Below the pieces are notes generated by a model. The model worked only from the letters and a program-made list of their open reading frames with translations. It was not told the DNA's origin and did no database searches. This document shows positions 33,005-42,460 of a stretch of DNA of 48,451 nucleotides, piece after piece. How positions within the stretch are numbered: the stretch's first letter is position 1; each line of letters opens with the position of its first letter. The DNA comes from Lachnospiraceae bacterium (GTDB lineage: Bacteria > Bacillota > Clostridia > Lachnospirales > Lachnospiraceae): assembly GCA_030524635.1 (NCBI GenBank), contig JAUNGG010000022.1, forward strand, positions 8,074 to 56,524, written 5' to 3'. A program made the position numbers and the translations under genes.

Positions 33005-33054
33005 AAAAAAGCGTCAGACCAGATTTTGAAAAAAATCTGTGTACTGACGCTTTT
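33005..33054 (-). terminator. Terminator between the LCP gene and glnA
   Basis: Minus strand AAAAGCGTCAG/CTGACGCTTTTTT with a nested CAGATTTT/AAAATCTG stem, ending in six Ts, about 100 bp after the LCP gene stop. Confidence 0.9.
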
Positions 33055-33151
33055 GCAGGTTGTTCTTTTTTCTGAAGAAAATCAGGTATAGCAGCTTTAC
33101 ATCCTAACAGCTGCCCTCCGATTTCACAAAAAACTTACTATGCATAAAGGT

Positions 33152-34864
33152 TTACTGTCTAAAAAAGCCTGGCCCGCCTTCGATTCCGGTGGTTTCCTGC
33201 TCTGTGGGAATTGGCTTCTGGGTGTGGACCGATGTCCCGGAGCCTGTACTGTGCTCTTCACCATTGCTGCCGCCTGGTGTTACTGTGCTGCTGTTTCCTG
33301 TGCTGCCGCTGTTCGTGCCGCCTGGCGTTCCCGTGCTGCTGTTTCCCGTGCTGCCGGCAGGCTTCCCGGAGGTAGGCGCTGCCGGTACCATGATCGCAGA
33401 ACTGCTGGACTCTCCAGTGGTTGGCTTTCGGGTTCCCTCCGAAGTTTCGGCTGTCTCAGTGGGCCGTCTTACCGGATCCGAGCCCTGCTCGTCTTCCTCC
33501 CTGGACTCCCGGGTTTCAGAGTTCGTATCCTCCCTCTCAGACTCATCCGGTTCTTCTCGCTCATTCCGCTCTTCGTTCTCTGCTGCTTTTGTGGTCTGAG
33601 TGGTGTCACGCCGGCTCTCTTCCGTCTCTGTTTCACTGGAAGACCTGGTGCTCTCAGAACGCGCCTCTTCCTTTGTCTCCCGCTCAGATTCCCCTCTGCT
33701 GCTGGTTTCCCGGGCGGCTGAGGTCATCCGCTCGATATCCTCCTGGTGGATCTCCTCACCAGAGTCTGCCTGCTTTGCACTATTATATGCAATGTCCTCG
33801 CTGATCTTGGTTACATGGCTGGAAGGCTGGTAATTCTCGGTTCCAAACAGGAACTGATGAAGCTTCACCACATTGGAGCTTAAGGTCACAGGAACTACAC
33901 AATCCAGCTTTCCAATATTCTGGGTTTTCAGATCAAAGGGGAATCCGGTGGTATCTCCAAGATAATACCGGTTGATATTCTTTCCCATATCCAGCAGGTC
34001 GTCCAGCTTAAAGCTGTGTGCAACCTGAGGCAGGCAGACACCGATTACCGTATTGATCACGCGGATATCGGATTTCTTTGCCTTTTCCAGGCACTGGGAG
34101 ATCACAGCCCGCTGTCTCTGTGTTCTCTGGAAGTCAGTATCCATCTTCCGCAGACGGCAGTAGGCCACTGCCTGAACGCCATCTAAATGCTGGTAGCCAG
34201 CCTTCTTTAAGTGCTGGGAATACACTCCGGTATTCTCCACAACAGAGGTAATGTAGCCGTTGATCTGCTTAAACTCCGCTTCCGTAACCTCAATATCCAC
34301 ACCGCCCAGGTTATTGATGGCATCTGCTACTGCCTTCCAGTTTACTGCCACGAAATCATCCACAGCGATATCCAGGTTTTCATTCAGTGCCTTCATCGCC
34401 TGCTCCGGGCCGCCTCTGGCATAAGCCTCATTGATCTTCCGGTATGGATTTTTATCTCCCACCTTCAGATAGGTATCCCGGTAGACGCTGGCCATCTTAA
34501 TCTCACCGGTTTCCCGGTTAATGCTGCAGATGATGATCACATCTGAGTTAGCGCCCTTTCCAAGGTTGCCGTCTGTAGAATCCACACCAAATACGGCTAC
34601 CTTCCAGAAGCCCTTCTGTACCTGTTCCGTCTGGATATCCAGATTCGGATTGCTGGTAATGTCATCCATATTGACATCCAGATCTGCAGTCAGATTCCAC
34701 AGATGATTCACATAATATACCGCACCGGCTGCCGCTGCCGCGACGATCAGCAATACTGCGATGATAATCCCCTTCCAGGGCGAAGATCTCCGCCTTCTGC
34801 GCACCGGACGCTTCCCCTTGCTTCTCATCTGTCTGGCCGCTCTGCTGTTCTTATCGATGCTCAT
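33152..34864 (-). CDS. LCP (LytR-CpsA-Psr) family cell-wall polymer ligase with long disordered tail
   Basis: A 570-aa protein, AGGAGG seven bases before ATG. Residues 1-30 are very basic and cytoplasmic, a transmembrane helix lies at about 31-52, and the LCP domain at about 85-300. Visible LCP residues include FGVDSTDGN, ANSDVIIICSINRETGEIKMASVYRDTYL (quoted in part), and YCRLRKMDTDFQRTQRQRAVI with the arginines that grip the polyprenyl pyrophosphate. Such enzymes transfer anionic glycopolymers to peptidoglycan. Residues about 365-570 are low-complexity: first E/R/S/T-rich, then Ser-Thr-Gly-Pro repeats (GSTGNSSTxTPGG). This suggests a wall-spanning or disordered stalk. Confidence 0.9.
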   Translation of the reverse strand: MSIDKNSRAARQMRSKGKRPVRRRRRSSPWKGIIIAVLLIVAAAAAGAVYYVNHLWNLTADLDVNMDDITSNPNLDIQTEQVQKGFWKVAVFGVDSTDGNLGKGANSDVIIICSINRETGEIKMASVYRDTYLKVGDKNPYRKINEAYARGGPEQAMKALNENLDIAVDDFVAVNWKAVADAINNLGGVDIEVTEAEFKQINGYITSVVENTGVYSQHLKKAGYQHLDGVQAVAYCRLRKMDTDFQRTQRQRAVISQCLEKAKKSDIRVINTVIGVCLPQVAHSFKLDDLLDMGKNINRYYLGDTTGFPFDLKTQNIGKLDCVVPVTLSSNVVKLHQFLFGTENYQPSSHVTKISEDIAYNSAKQADSGEEIHQEDIERMTSAARETSSRGESERETKEEARSESTRSSSETETEESRRDTTQTTKAAENEERNEREEPDESEREDTNSETRESREEDEQGSDPVRRPTETAETSEGTRKPTTGESSSSAIMVPAAPTSGKPAGSTGNSSTGTPGGTNSGSTGNSSTVTPGGSNGEEHSTGSGTSVHTQKPIPTEQETTGIEGGPGFFRQ

Positions 34865-34907
34865 AGGAGAACCTCCTGCTTTTCAATTTCTTCTCTTGTC
34901 ACATTTT

Positions 34908-35226
34908 ACCTTTTGACCCTGATATCATCATATGATGTTGGGGTCAAAAGATATTTTGACCCCTATGATACACGGATTTCTCCGCACTTCGTGCTCCCGA
35001 ATCTCCGTTCCACTTCGGTCGGCGCTAGACGGGCGTCACTGGCGCCCAGCGCCCTAAAAACATTCGAAATCCGCCCTAATCGGGCTACTTGTCTACGCTC
35101 CGCTTCGGTCGGTTCAGAACAGACATCCACTGGATGTCTTTCACCTCATGTTTTTGCGGGTCCCAAAGTCATGTATCGACATGCAAGCATGTCATACATG
35201 ACCTTTTGACCCTGATATCATCATAT
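34908..35226. repeat. Structured element bounded by 26-bp direct repeats
   Basis: The 26-bp sequence starting ACCTTTTGACCC and ending CATCATAT occurs at 34908-34933 and again, identical, at 35201-35226. Inside, GGGGTCAAAA-GATA-TTTTGACCCC is a perfect hairpin next to the left copy, which can pair with the same TTTTGACCC block. More short palindromes follow (GACATCCACTGGATGTC; CTTCGGTCGG twice). It occupies most of the 442-bp gap between the LCP and L,D-transpeptidase genes. No gene is seen in it. Confidence 0.85.
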
Positions 35227-35306
35227 TATATCAGAGGACCTTTCTCTATTTGTGACAATTTTCTTACAAATCTATATCTAAATTATAAAATGAGGATGAT
35301 TTTGGT

Positions 35307-37823
35307 CTATACGCCTCCTGGCCCTGCTGTACTGCCAGGCGCTACTGCGGCTCCCGGACCAGCACTGTAGTCTGCCGCCGGTGCCTGAGCACCGCCGCCT
35401 GGAGCTGCTGCCGGCGTTTCTGCCGGGAGCGGTGACGGCGCTGCTGGCGCCTGGGATGGCGTATCAGCAGCCGGTGCCTGAGTTCCCTGACTCTGTCCAC
35501 CTGGACCATACTCCGTTCCCTGGCCGGCAGAAGGCTGGGCTCCCGGTCCTGCCGGGTTGGCCGCCTGTGTGCTGCCTCCTGGTCCTGCTGCTGTCTGGCC
35601 GTTCTGGGACGGCCCTGCTGCCGGGGCATTTTCTCCTGGCTGTACTGCAGGAGCCGTTCCGGCAGGTGTTTCCGCCGGTACCGTTTCTGTCGGCTGAGCT
35701 GCAGAAGGTGTTTCCGTCGGCTGGGCCGCAGGCTGAGTCTGAGCAGGCTTTGCTGCCGTACCGCCGGAACCGGAGGCCGCCGTACTCTTGGTGCTGCCGG
35801 TTCCATCCAAATTATAGCAGATCACCGGCATCCCCGCATAGACATTCTCAAATAATGTTTTCGCCGCACTGTATGGCATGTTGACACAGCCGTGAGAACC
35901 ATTGGTCTTATAAATACTTCCTCCAAATGTATTTCTCCAGCTTGCGTCATGAAAGCCAATTCCCCGGTTAAAAGGCATCCAGAACTTTACCGGGCTGGCA
36001 TATCCCTGTCCCTTCAGAACCGCATCCTTCTGTTTATAGGTGATACTGAAGATCCCCGGCGGAGTGGTATATCCTCTTGATACATTTCCCGACACAAAAT
36101 CGGACTCCAGAATCTTTTCTCCATTTTTATACAAGAACATATGCTGCGCAGTCAGATTGACCTCTGCATATGTATTGCCGTAATCATTTCCTCCATGGCT
36201 TGCGCCCTTCTGAGTATACTCCGGCTCTCTGGTCTGGCTCTCCCCAGAGGCAATGATCGCCGCCAGGGCTTCTGTTTCCGCCTTCTGGTTGATCTGCCAG
36301 CCATAGAAGCCGGTCACCTCTACCTCAGGGCCATAACTGGTCTTAAACTTCCGCTTGGAATACGCCGTATTGTACTTCTTTGCCAGACCTGACACATAAT
36401 CGCTGACCATGGATTCATCCACAGATACCAGATAATTTTCATCAAACGAAATCCACTGATGGATCTCATCACCGTCTAAGATCTCCTGCTTATCTCCAAA
36501 GGTGTATGTCACCGTCATCTTTGCATACTGGTTCATCTGATCCCGCAGCTGTACCAACGTCTCATCCGGTTCCGCCGCCAGCGCTCTCTCATAGCATCCG
36601 GCCTCTTCCAGAGAAAGCTCCGGCTTCAATGCCAGCACCGCTTCTGTCAATGCATTTGAAAATGCCTCCCGATTGACCGCCGTACCCGGCTCCTCCGGCA
36701 CGATCTCATATCCCTGCCCGGAAATATATTCTGACAGATAAGCTGCCTGATACGGCTTTACATAAGAAGGATCAAAGATTGCAAGCTGATCCAGGCAGGT
36801 CTTAAATTTCTCTTCATCGTAGGCAACGGTTGCAGTTACACTAGAATCCTGCCGTTTAAAATAAGAACGTCCCCACAGATATGGGTTCTGCTTCTCCATC
36901 AGAGCTTCCAGAGAGCCATCAAATACCGTATGAAGTCCAATCTCCTCCCCGGTGATCACCTGCTCTGCATCATATCGCTGGATCAGCCGGATCTCATAGC
37001 CGTTTAGGGCAGAAGCGATTTGTTCCTTCACCTGGTCCACCGTCATGCCCTCTGCTTCCAGGCCGTTAATCACCGTATTGGGATAATATGTATGACGATA
37101 GCGCTGTGCCTTAACGACATAAAATACAGCCCCGGCCAAAATTACAGCTACAGCTGCGATTCCGGCAATTTTAATTCCTCTGCCGCCTGGCTTTCCCTTC
37201 CGGCTGTAAGCTGCTTGAGGTTCCTGATTGAACGCCGCCTGATACGTGCTTTTTTGACCAACAGCCTGGGCTGCCGCATTTTGTTCTGCCGCTTGCCGGG
37301 CTTCTTTTGCCTGCTGCTCTGCTGCTGCGCGTTCCGCTGCTGCTCGCCGGGCTTCTTTTGCCTGCTGCTCTGCTGCTGCGCGTTCCGCTGCTGCCCGCCG
37401 GGCTTTCTCTGCCTGCTGCTTTGCTGCCGCCGCTTCTGCTGCTTGCCGGGCTTTCTCTGCCTGTTCTGCTGCTGCCGCTTCTGTCTCCGCTCTCCGAGTC
37501 TCTTTTGCCTGCTGCTCTGCTGCCGCCGCTTCTGCTTCCTCCTGCCCAGCGGCTCTACTTCTGAATGTTTCCGTATGTCGGCTGTTTCCGGCTGCCGGTT
37601 CTGGATATGACAGATCTTCATCCAGATCAAAATCATCATCCAGCATATCCATATCATGCTCTAACATACTGTCATCAAAATCATCATCCAGATAGTAGCC
37701 ATCGTCCAGATCCTCCTCTGGCTCCGGCTCCTCCTGGATCGTCAGAGATGCCCTTGCAAACTCCTCCTCCAATGGAAGCTTTTTCTGCCTGCCGCTGCCT
37801 TTATCAATCTCATTCTTTTCCAT
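35307..37823 (-). CDS. Membrane-anchored L,D-transpeptidase (YkuD) with PG_binding_4 domain
   Basis: 838 aa. N-terminal cytoplasmic part: an acidic D/E/Y-rich stretch (about 35-75) and an Ala/Glu/Gln/Arg helical repeat, likely coiled coil (about 93-190). A transmembrane helix follows at about 215-235. Extracellular part: a PG_binding_4/VanW-like region (about 245-520), then a YkuD domain (about 555-665) with IGFHDASWR and SHGCVNM, catalytic Cys646. The last ~165 residues are a Pro/Ala/Gly/Gln tail. The enzyme should make 3-3 crosslinks in peptidoglycan. Both it and the neighbouring LCP protein carry unusual low-complexity tails. The TTG/ATG choice is simple; the ribosome-binding site (GAAAGG) is 11 bases away. 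Confidence 0.92.
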   Translation of the reverse strand: MEKNEIDKGSGRQKKLPLEEEFARASLTIQEEPEPEEDLDDGYYLDDDFDDSMLEHDMDMLDDDFDLDEDLSYPEPAAGNSRHTETFRSRAAGQEEAEAAAAEQQAKETRRAETEAAAAEQAEKARQAAEAAAAKQQAEKARRAAAERAAAEQQAKEARRAAAERAAAEQQAKEARQAAEQNAAAQAVGQKSTYQAAFNQEPQAAYSRKGKPGGRGIKIAGIAAVAVILAGAVFYVVKAQRYRHTYYPNTVINGLEAEGMTVDQVKEQIASALNGYEIRLIQRYDAEQVITGEEIGLHTVFDGSLEALMEKQNPYLWGRSYFKRQDSSVTATVAYDEEKFKTCLDQLAIFDPSYVKPYQAAYLSEYISGQGYEIVPEEPGTAVNREAFSNALTEAVLALKPELSLEEAGCYERALAAEPDETLVQLRDQMNQYAKMTVTYTFGDKQEILDGDEIHQWISFDENYLVSVDESMVSDYVSGLAKKYNTAYSKRKFKTSYGPEVEVTGFYGWQINQKAETEALAAIIASGESQTREPEYTQKGASHGGNDYGNTYAEVNLTAQHMFLYKNGEKILESDFVSGNVSRGYTTPPGIFSITYKQKDAVLKGQGYASPVKFWMPFNRGIGFHDASWRNTFGGSIYKTNGSHGCVNMPYSAAKTLFENVYAGMPVICYNLDGTGSTKSTAASGSGGTAAKPAQTQPAAQPTETPSAAQPTETVPAETPAGTAPAVQPGENAPAAGPSQNGQTAAGPGGSTQAANPAGPGAQPSAGQGTEYGPGGQSQGTQAPAADTPSQAPAAPSPLPAETPAAAPGGGAQAPAADYSAGPGAAVAPGSTAGPGGV

Positions 37824-37902
37824 TCACGAAAAAACCTTTCTATTTTTACGCCCCTTGGGCACGTTATATTTCTTTTTTCAATTTTCTATGCATCCTTCCG
37901 GC

Positions 37903-37932
37903 ATTATAACACAGTTTCTGATGCAGGTACAA
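37903..37932 (-). promoter_or_regulatory. Promoter of the L,D-transpeptidase gene
   Basis: Minus strand TTGTAC (37927-37932), an 18-bp spacer, then TATAAT (37903-37908). Confidence 0.65.
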
Positions 37933-37938
37933 TGGATT

Positions 37939-38376
37939 TTACAGGAATCCTTCTCTTTCCGCAAAATTCGATTCCCCTGCCGTCTGAATTCCATTTTTCT
38001 CCAGAAGCTCTGCGGTAACTCCATATCCATCGATCTGTTTCCGGCTGAAGGTGCCGTCATAAATCCGTCCGCTCCCGCAAGATGGACTTCTTTCCTTTAG
38101 GATTGCTCTGGTGCAGCCATACAGCTTAGCCAGCTTCAAGGTTTCTGCCGCTCCCCTGGCATAAGCCTCTGTTACATCCTGGTTCTCCTTCGTGATCACC
38201 TGATTTCCCAGCCGTTCTGCCGGCACACGAGGAGTCGGCAGGCCTCCCAGGATTTCCGGGCAAACCGGAATCAGCTGATGCTCCTTCATCAGCTCTGCAA
38301 CCTGGGGATCCAATTCCCCTTCTCCATTATAGCGGCAGCAAATGCCCAGCAAACAGGCGCTGACCAATATTTTCAT
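37939..38376 (-). CDS. DUF523 family protein (YbbK-like)
   Basis: A 145-aa DUF523 protein. Hallmarks are KILVSACLLGICCRYNG at the N-terminus, VCPEILGGLPTPRVPAER, and ILKERSPSCGSGRIYDG near residue 93. The conserved cysteines suggest metal or Fe-S binding; the function of the family is not established. GGGGGAGG stands before the ATG. It is separated from the transpeptidase gene by that gene's promoter. Confidence 0.9.
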   Translation of the reverse strand: MKILVSACLLGICCRYNGEGELDPQVAELMKEHQLIPVCPEILGGLPTPRVPAERLGNQVITKENQDVTEAYARGAAETLKLAKLYGCTRAILKERSPSCGSGRIYDGTFSRKQIDGYGVTAELLEKNGIQTAGESNFAEREGFL

Positions 38377-38600
38377 ACGTGCCTCCCCCTTTACAATTCA
38401 TAAATACCAACTCTATCATACCGTATTTTCCCGTACCGTTTCTTTCCTTTTCCCTACCGTTTTCTTAAGGTTTTCCGTAGAAATCTTAATCCTTTTTCCC
38501 GCCCATTGCGGAAATCCTTTCCCCTATGATAAGATAAAAACAAAGAATATGACTGTTCCGATTCAACCCATTTGTTTCACAGTTATAAGGAGGAGAGTTT

Positions 38601-39785
38601 ATGAAGAAACACATTCGTCACGCATCACGTCATCTGGCGCTGCTGCTGTCTGCAGCTGCCATGTCTGCTGCCCTTTCCGGCTGCGGAGGCGGCGCATCCA
38701 AGTCCATGTTAGCCGTAGAAACCACTGCGGCAGCCGCTTTCGACAGAGGATATGAAGAAGACTTTGCCGCCGAATACGATGCCATGCCGGCAGAAACCTG
38801 GGCAGAAACAGCAGCACCTCAGGCCATGGCCGCCGCCGGCAGCGATTCTGCGGCTTCCACAGCAAACACTTCCTCAGGTGTAACGGAGCACACCGCTTCC
38901 GATGTTCCTCTCCCCATGGAACGGAAGCTGATCCGCAATATGAACCTGGATGTTGAAACTATGGAATTCGATTCCCTGGTCACCGCCATTCAAAAAAAGG
39001 TAGCAGAACTTCAGGGATACATCGAGCAGTCCGACATTTCAGGAAACAGCATCACACAGATGGGGCGCCCATCCAGAAAGCACGCCTCCATGACCCTTCG
39101 GATCCCTTCCGACAAGCTGAATTCTTTCATCGCCCAGGTGGAGGCAGACGGAAACGTCACCTATAAATCCGAGACGGTAAGTGATGTTACCCTGCAGTAC
39201 TCAGATGTAGAGAGCCGCTTAAAAACTCTGCGTCTGGAGCAGGAACGTCTCTGGGAGCTGATGGCCAGGGCAGAAACCACGGAAGCTATCATTGCCCTGG
39301 AAACACGGCTTACAGAAGTTTCCAGTGAGATTGAATCCAGCGAATCCAGGCTTCGCTATCTGGACAATTCCGTTACCTACAGTACCGTATATCTGAATCT
39401 TTCTGAGGTAGACCTTGAAACTCCTACCGCACCGGAAACTGCCTGGCAGCAGATCAAACGGGGCTTTGCCCGGAATTTAAATGCTTTAGGCTCTGCCCTC
39501 ACCGCATGCTTTATCGGCCTGATGTCCGGCAGCCCGATCCTGCTGTTCTTTATCCTGCTGATCCTGCTGGCTTATTTCCTCATCCGTACAATACACCGGA
39601 TGCGAAACCAGCCCCGCAAGTCCGGCAGATTCCAGACCGACAGGAACAAGGCCGGCGAAGCTGACACTGCCCAAAAGGCCAGCCAGAGCGACAGTACACC
39701 TGACACTGCCAGAAAGGCTAGCCAGGGCGACAGCGCGCCTGACACCCTATCAGAATCTAAGGAAGATCCGCACAGCCTGCACTAA
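38601..39785 (+). CDS. DUF4349 lipoprotein
   Basis: A 394-aa protein. The signal peptide has lipobox LSGC, with the lipidated Cys at residue 28. An Ala/Glu/Thr-rich linker (about 30-105) precedes the DUF4349 domain (about 108-275). The domain has ERKLIRNMNLDVETMEFD, GYIEQSDISG, a coiled-coil arm (SRLKTLRLEQERLWELMARAETTEAIIALETRL, quoted in part) and YLDNSVTYSTVYLNLSEV. A C-terminal transmembrane helix lies at about 308-332, with a polar cytoplasmic tail containing two ASQ-S/G-DS-x-PDTA repeats. AAGGAGGAG precedes the ATG. The role is unknown; relatives are envelope proteins. A weak hairpin (39787-39809) lies between it and the convergent MATE gene. Confidence 0.88.
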   Translation: MKKHIRHASRHLALLLSAAAMSAALSGCGGGASKSMLAVETTAAAAFDRGYEEDFAAEYDAMPAETWAETAAPQAMAAAGSDSAASTANTSSGVTEHTASDVPLPMERKLIRNMNLDVETMEFDSLVTAIQKKVAELQGYIEQSDISGNSITQMGRPSRKHASMTLRIPSDKLNSFIAQVEADGNVTYKSETVSDVTLQYSDVESRLKTLRLEQERLWELMARAETTEAIIALETRLTEVSSEIESSESRLRYLDNSVTYSTVYLNLSEVDLETPTAPETAWQQIKRGFARNLNALGSALTACFIGLMSGSPILLFFILLILLAYFLIRTIHRMRNQPRKSGRFQTDRNKAGEADTAQKASQSDSTPDTARKASQGDSAPDTLSESKEDPHSLH

Positions 39786-39823
39786 GAGCAGCATATGATT
39801 CCGGCTGCTGTTAATCTGATGGA

Positions 39824-41182
39824 TCAGCTGTCCGCCCCCTTCTCGATCACCTTATTGATGATCAGCGCATACACCGTTCCGGAGACGATGGGGCTGATAA
39901 AATCCGATATGGGCTCTGCCAGGAAGATCTGCCCGATGTCGCCCACCGCCGGTATCAGAAAAATACATAAAAAGTAGACCGCCTTCCGGAATAAGGAAAG
40001 ACTGATGGCGATTTTAGAAAGCCCCATGCCAGTGGCACCGTCCACTACTGTATACTGAAGTCCCAGGGGAATGATCATCATCGCATAGACGCGGATAGCC
40101 TTTACCGTCAGTTCAATATACTCCGGATTCCGGGTAAAAATCATTACGAAATACCGGGAAAACACCCTGGAAACTACAAACATAACCGCAGTAAATGCAA
40201 GGCAGAGAGCCAGAATGTGCTTCTCTGCCTTTCGTATCCGATCCGGCCGCCTGGCACCGAAATTGTAGCCTAAAATCGTCTGCGTGCTGCTGGTGATTCC
40301 TCCAAGGGGCATGGTAACCACCAGCATAAAGCTCTGGAGGATCGTATTGCAGGTCAGCAGCATGTCTCCCCGTTCCGGTCCTCCGAACCGCTGAATCTGA
40401 GCATTCAGGGATATGATCATCACATTGTCCAGAGCAATAATGATAAAAGGTGTCAGACCGATTAGAAGCACCTGCTGCATGATCCTCCGCTCATAGCCGC
40501 CGAAGGTGATGGAAACCATAGGCCGGCTGCTGAACAAAAATGACAGCACATATGCGCAGGAAACCATCTGGGACAGCACCGTGGCAGCGGCCACTCCCTT
40601 CACCCCCATATCCAGCAGAAAGATACAGACCGGATCCAGCACAATATTCAGCACCGCCCCGATCAAAACGGATTTCATGCCGATCTTGGCAAAGCCCTGA
40701 CAGATAATAAACTGGTTCATGCCTGTGGTTAAAAGTGCAAAAACCGTGCCAAGCAGGATCCAGGTAATATACGCATCTGCATAGGGAAACAGCGCTTCAC
40801 TGGCTCCAAACCACATCAGCAGCCGGTTCTTTAACAGCAGCGCTGCCACTGTGATCGCGACCGCCATGACTGTCAGAAGCATAAAACAATTGGCCAGGAT
40901 CCTTCTGGCACCTTCCATATTTTTCTGTCCCATCCGGATACTTAAAAGAGGTGCACCTCCCACACCAACCCAGAATGCAACCGATGAGATCATGGTAACG
41001 ATGGGCCCGCACACACCGACTCCGGCTAATGCCGCCTCCCCGATATCCGGGATATTTCCAATATACATACGGTCCACAATGCTGTAAAAGACACTGACAA
41101 ACTGGGCCAGCATAGAGGGAAATGCCAGTCTCCACACCAGCTGCCGGATCTGATCCGTGTCTAAATTATTTTCTGCTTTCAC
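39824..41182 (-). CDS. MATE family efflux transporter
   Basis: A 452-aa protein with twelve predicted transmembrane segments in two halves. The MATE signatures SMLAQFVSVFYSIVDRMYIGN (quoted in part), GQKNMEGARRILAN and GITSSTQTILGYNFGARRPDRI are present. The start is GTG 41182, six bases after AGGAGG. It should export cationic drugs or metabolites with Na+ or H+ coupling; the substrate is unknown. It is probably a single-gene unit, since terminators or convergent genes bound it. Confidence 0.92.
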   Translation of the reverse strand: MKAENNLDTDQIRQLVWRLAFPSMLAQFVSVFYSIVDRMYIGNIPDIGEAALAGVGVCGPIVTMISSVAFWVGVGGAPLLSIRMGQKNMEGARRILANCFMLLTVMAVAITVAALLLKNRLLMWFGASEALFPYADAYITWILLGTVFALLTTGMNQFIICQGFAKIGMKSVLIGAVLNIVLDPVCIFLLDMGVKGVAAATVLSQMVSCAYVLSFLFSSRPMVSITFGGYERRIMQQVLLIGLTPFIIIALDNVMIISLNAQIQRFGGPERGDMLLTCNTILQSFMLVVTMPLGGITSSTQTILGYNFGARRPDRIRKAEKHILALCLAFTAVMFVVSRVFSRYFVMIFTRNPEYIELTVKAIRVYAMMIIPLGLQYTVVDGATGMGLSKIAISLSLFRKAVYFLCIFLIPAVGDIGQIFLAEPISDFISPIVSGTVYALIINKVIEKGADS

Positions 41183-41203
41183 AATCTTCCTCCTAAGTCA
41201 TAC

Positions 41204-41240
41204 AAAAAACCGAAGCTGCTGCAGAATGCTTCGGTTTTTT
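41204..41240. terminator. Terminator between the YtvI-like gene and MATE
   Basis: A perfect 13-bp stem AAAAAACCGAAGC/GCTTCGGTTTTTT with an 11-nt loop. It lies eight bases past the YtvI-like stop; both strands end in T-runs. Confidence 0.9.
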
Positions 41241-41247
41241 ACCATTT

Positions 41248-42381
41248 TTACATACCAGTGCCGCCTGCCCGAAAATCATGGATTTCCTGTAACAACAGCC
41301 TTCCGTTCTCTACAATGGCGTCAAAGGCCCCATGCCGGTACAAGCTCACAAACAAAAGCCCCACGGGAACTGCCAGGATCATGCCCGCGACCCCCTTTAC
41401 CTTAAATCCCAGGTACAGAAGGAGCAGCGTCAGCAGCGGCGGCAGCCCCATGGCATCGCCCACGATCTTCGGTTGTATTACCTGGCGGACTGCCTGTGTC
41501 AGCACGTACAGAAGAAGCAGACCTGCCGCAAAGTAATACTCCCCGGACAACAGCTTTACTAACGCCCACGGCCCCAGCGCTGTTCCGGTCCCAAACATGG
41601 GAAGAAAATCCAGGAATGCGATCAGCACGGCAAATACCGGGCCATAATCCACTCCCAGAATCAGGAAGCCAGCTGCCAGCACTACCGCGACTACAAACAT
41701 GATGCGGAACTGAGCCAGAAAATATCCGCCCACCAGATGCCTGACATCGCCTTTTAGCAGAGTCAGATATTGATTCAGCCACTCCGGCATATATTTTGCT
41801 GCCTTCCGGATGATGGTCTCCCGCTCTACGATAAAGAAGTAGGAGGAAAGCACCGTGATGATCACACCGACAAAAACTGCCGGGATGCCCTTTGCCACAT
41901 TTCCGGCTACTGCCACAGTAGGGGTAGCGATGGTCTGAAGCAGGCTGCTTACATATCCGCCCAGATTATTCCAGAATTCCTGGAAGAAATTCTGCATCCC
42001 CAGCGGAAAACGGACAAACAGATGCCCCAGATTTCCCCAAGCCTCCTGCACCTCCGCCTTGGCAAGCTCATAGAGCTGCGGAAGATCCCGGATCAGGTTC
42101 ATACCCATCAGAATCAGCCGGGAGCCGATCAGATACAGAAGCCCGATCACCCCTGCCAGGACCAGAACCACAATCAGGACAGAGCCATGCTTCCGCACGA
42201 TCTTTAAATGGCTCTCCAGAAAATGGACCAGCGGATTGGCGATCATTGCCAGGATCCAGCCAATTACAAAGGGCATAAAAAACCGAAGAAGTTTTGGCCC
42301 CAGAACAATAAAAAGAATCCATCCCGTCACCGGTATCAGGATATTCAGCAGATATCGCGCCATCCTGGAAATCCGTTCCAT
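41248..42381 (-). CDS. AI-2E family membrane protein, YtvI-like sporulation protein
   Basis: A 377-aa permease-like protein with about seven to eight transmembrane segments. AAGGAGG eight bases before ATG 42381 sets the start (a longer frame begins at 42429). The N-terminal pair of helices (LLNILIPVTGWILFIVLGPKLL, then FFMPFVIGWILAMIANPL, in part) and the C-terminal block YGPVFAVLIAFLDFLPMFGTGTALGPWAL are typical of the AI-2E exporter superfamily. The order and length resemble the YtvI branch linked to sporulation in Firmicutes. That subfamily assignment is moderate, and the transported substrate is unknown. Confidence 0.85.
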   Translation of the reverse strand: MERISRMARYLLNILIPVTGWILFIVLGPKLLRFFMPFVIGWILAMIANPLVHFLESHLKIVRKHGSVLIVVLVLAGVIGLLYLIGSRLILMGMNLIRDLPQLYELAKAEVQEAWGNLGHLFVRFPLGMQNFFQEFWNNLGGYVSSLLQTIATPTVAVAGNVAKGIPAVFVGVIITVLSSYFFIVERETIIRKAAKYMPEWLNQYLTLLKGDVRHLVGGYFLAQFRIMFVVAVVLAAGFLILGVDYGPVFAVLIAFLDFLPMFGTGTALGPWALVKLLSGEYYFAAGLLLLYVLTQAVRQVIQPKIVGDAMGLPPLLTLLLLYLGFKVKGVAGMILAVPVGLLFVSLYRHGAFDAIVENGRLLLQEIHDFRAGGTGM

Positions 42382-42460
42382 GCCTGCCGCCTCCTTTCTG
42401 CTCCGCTTACCGCAGCACAGCCAAATCACATTGCCGGACAGGCCTCCTGCCTATCCCTGA

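Noticed and set aside
33140..33721. 193-codon plus-strand frame opposite the LCP gene tail
   Set aside because: It is antisense to a low-complexity Gly/Ser/Thr tail, which naturally opens the other strand; no ribosome-binding site or family match.
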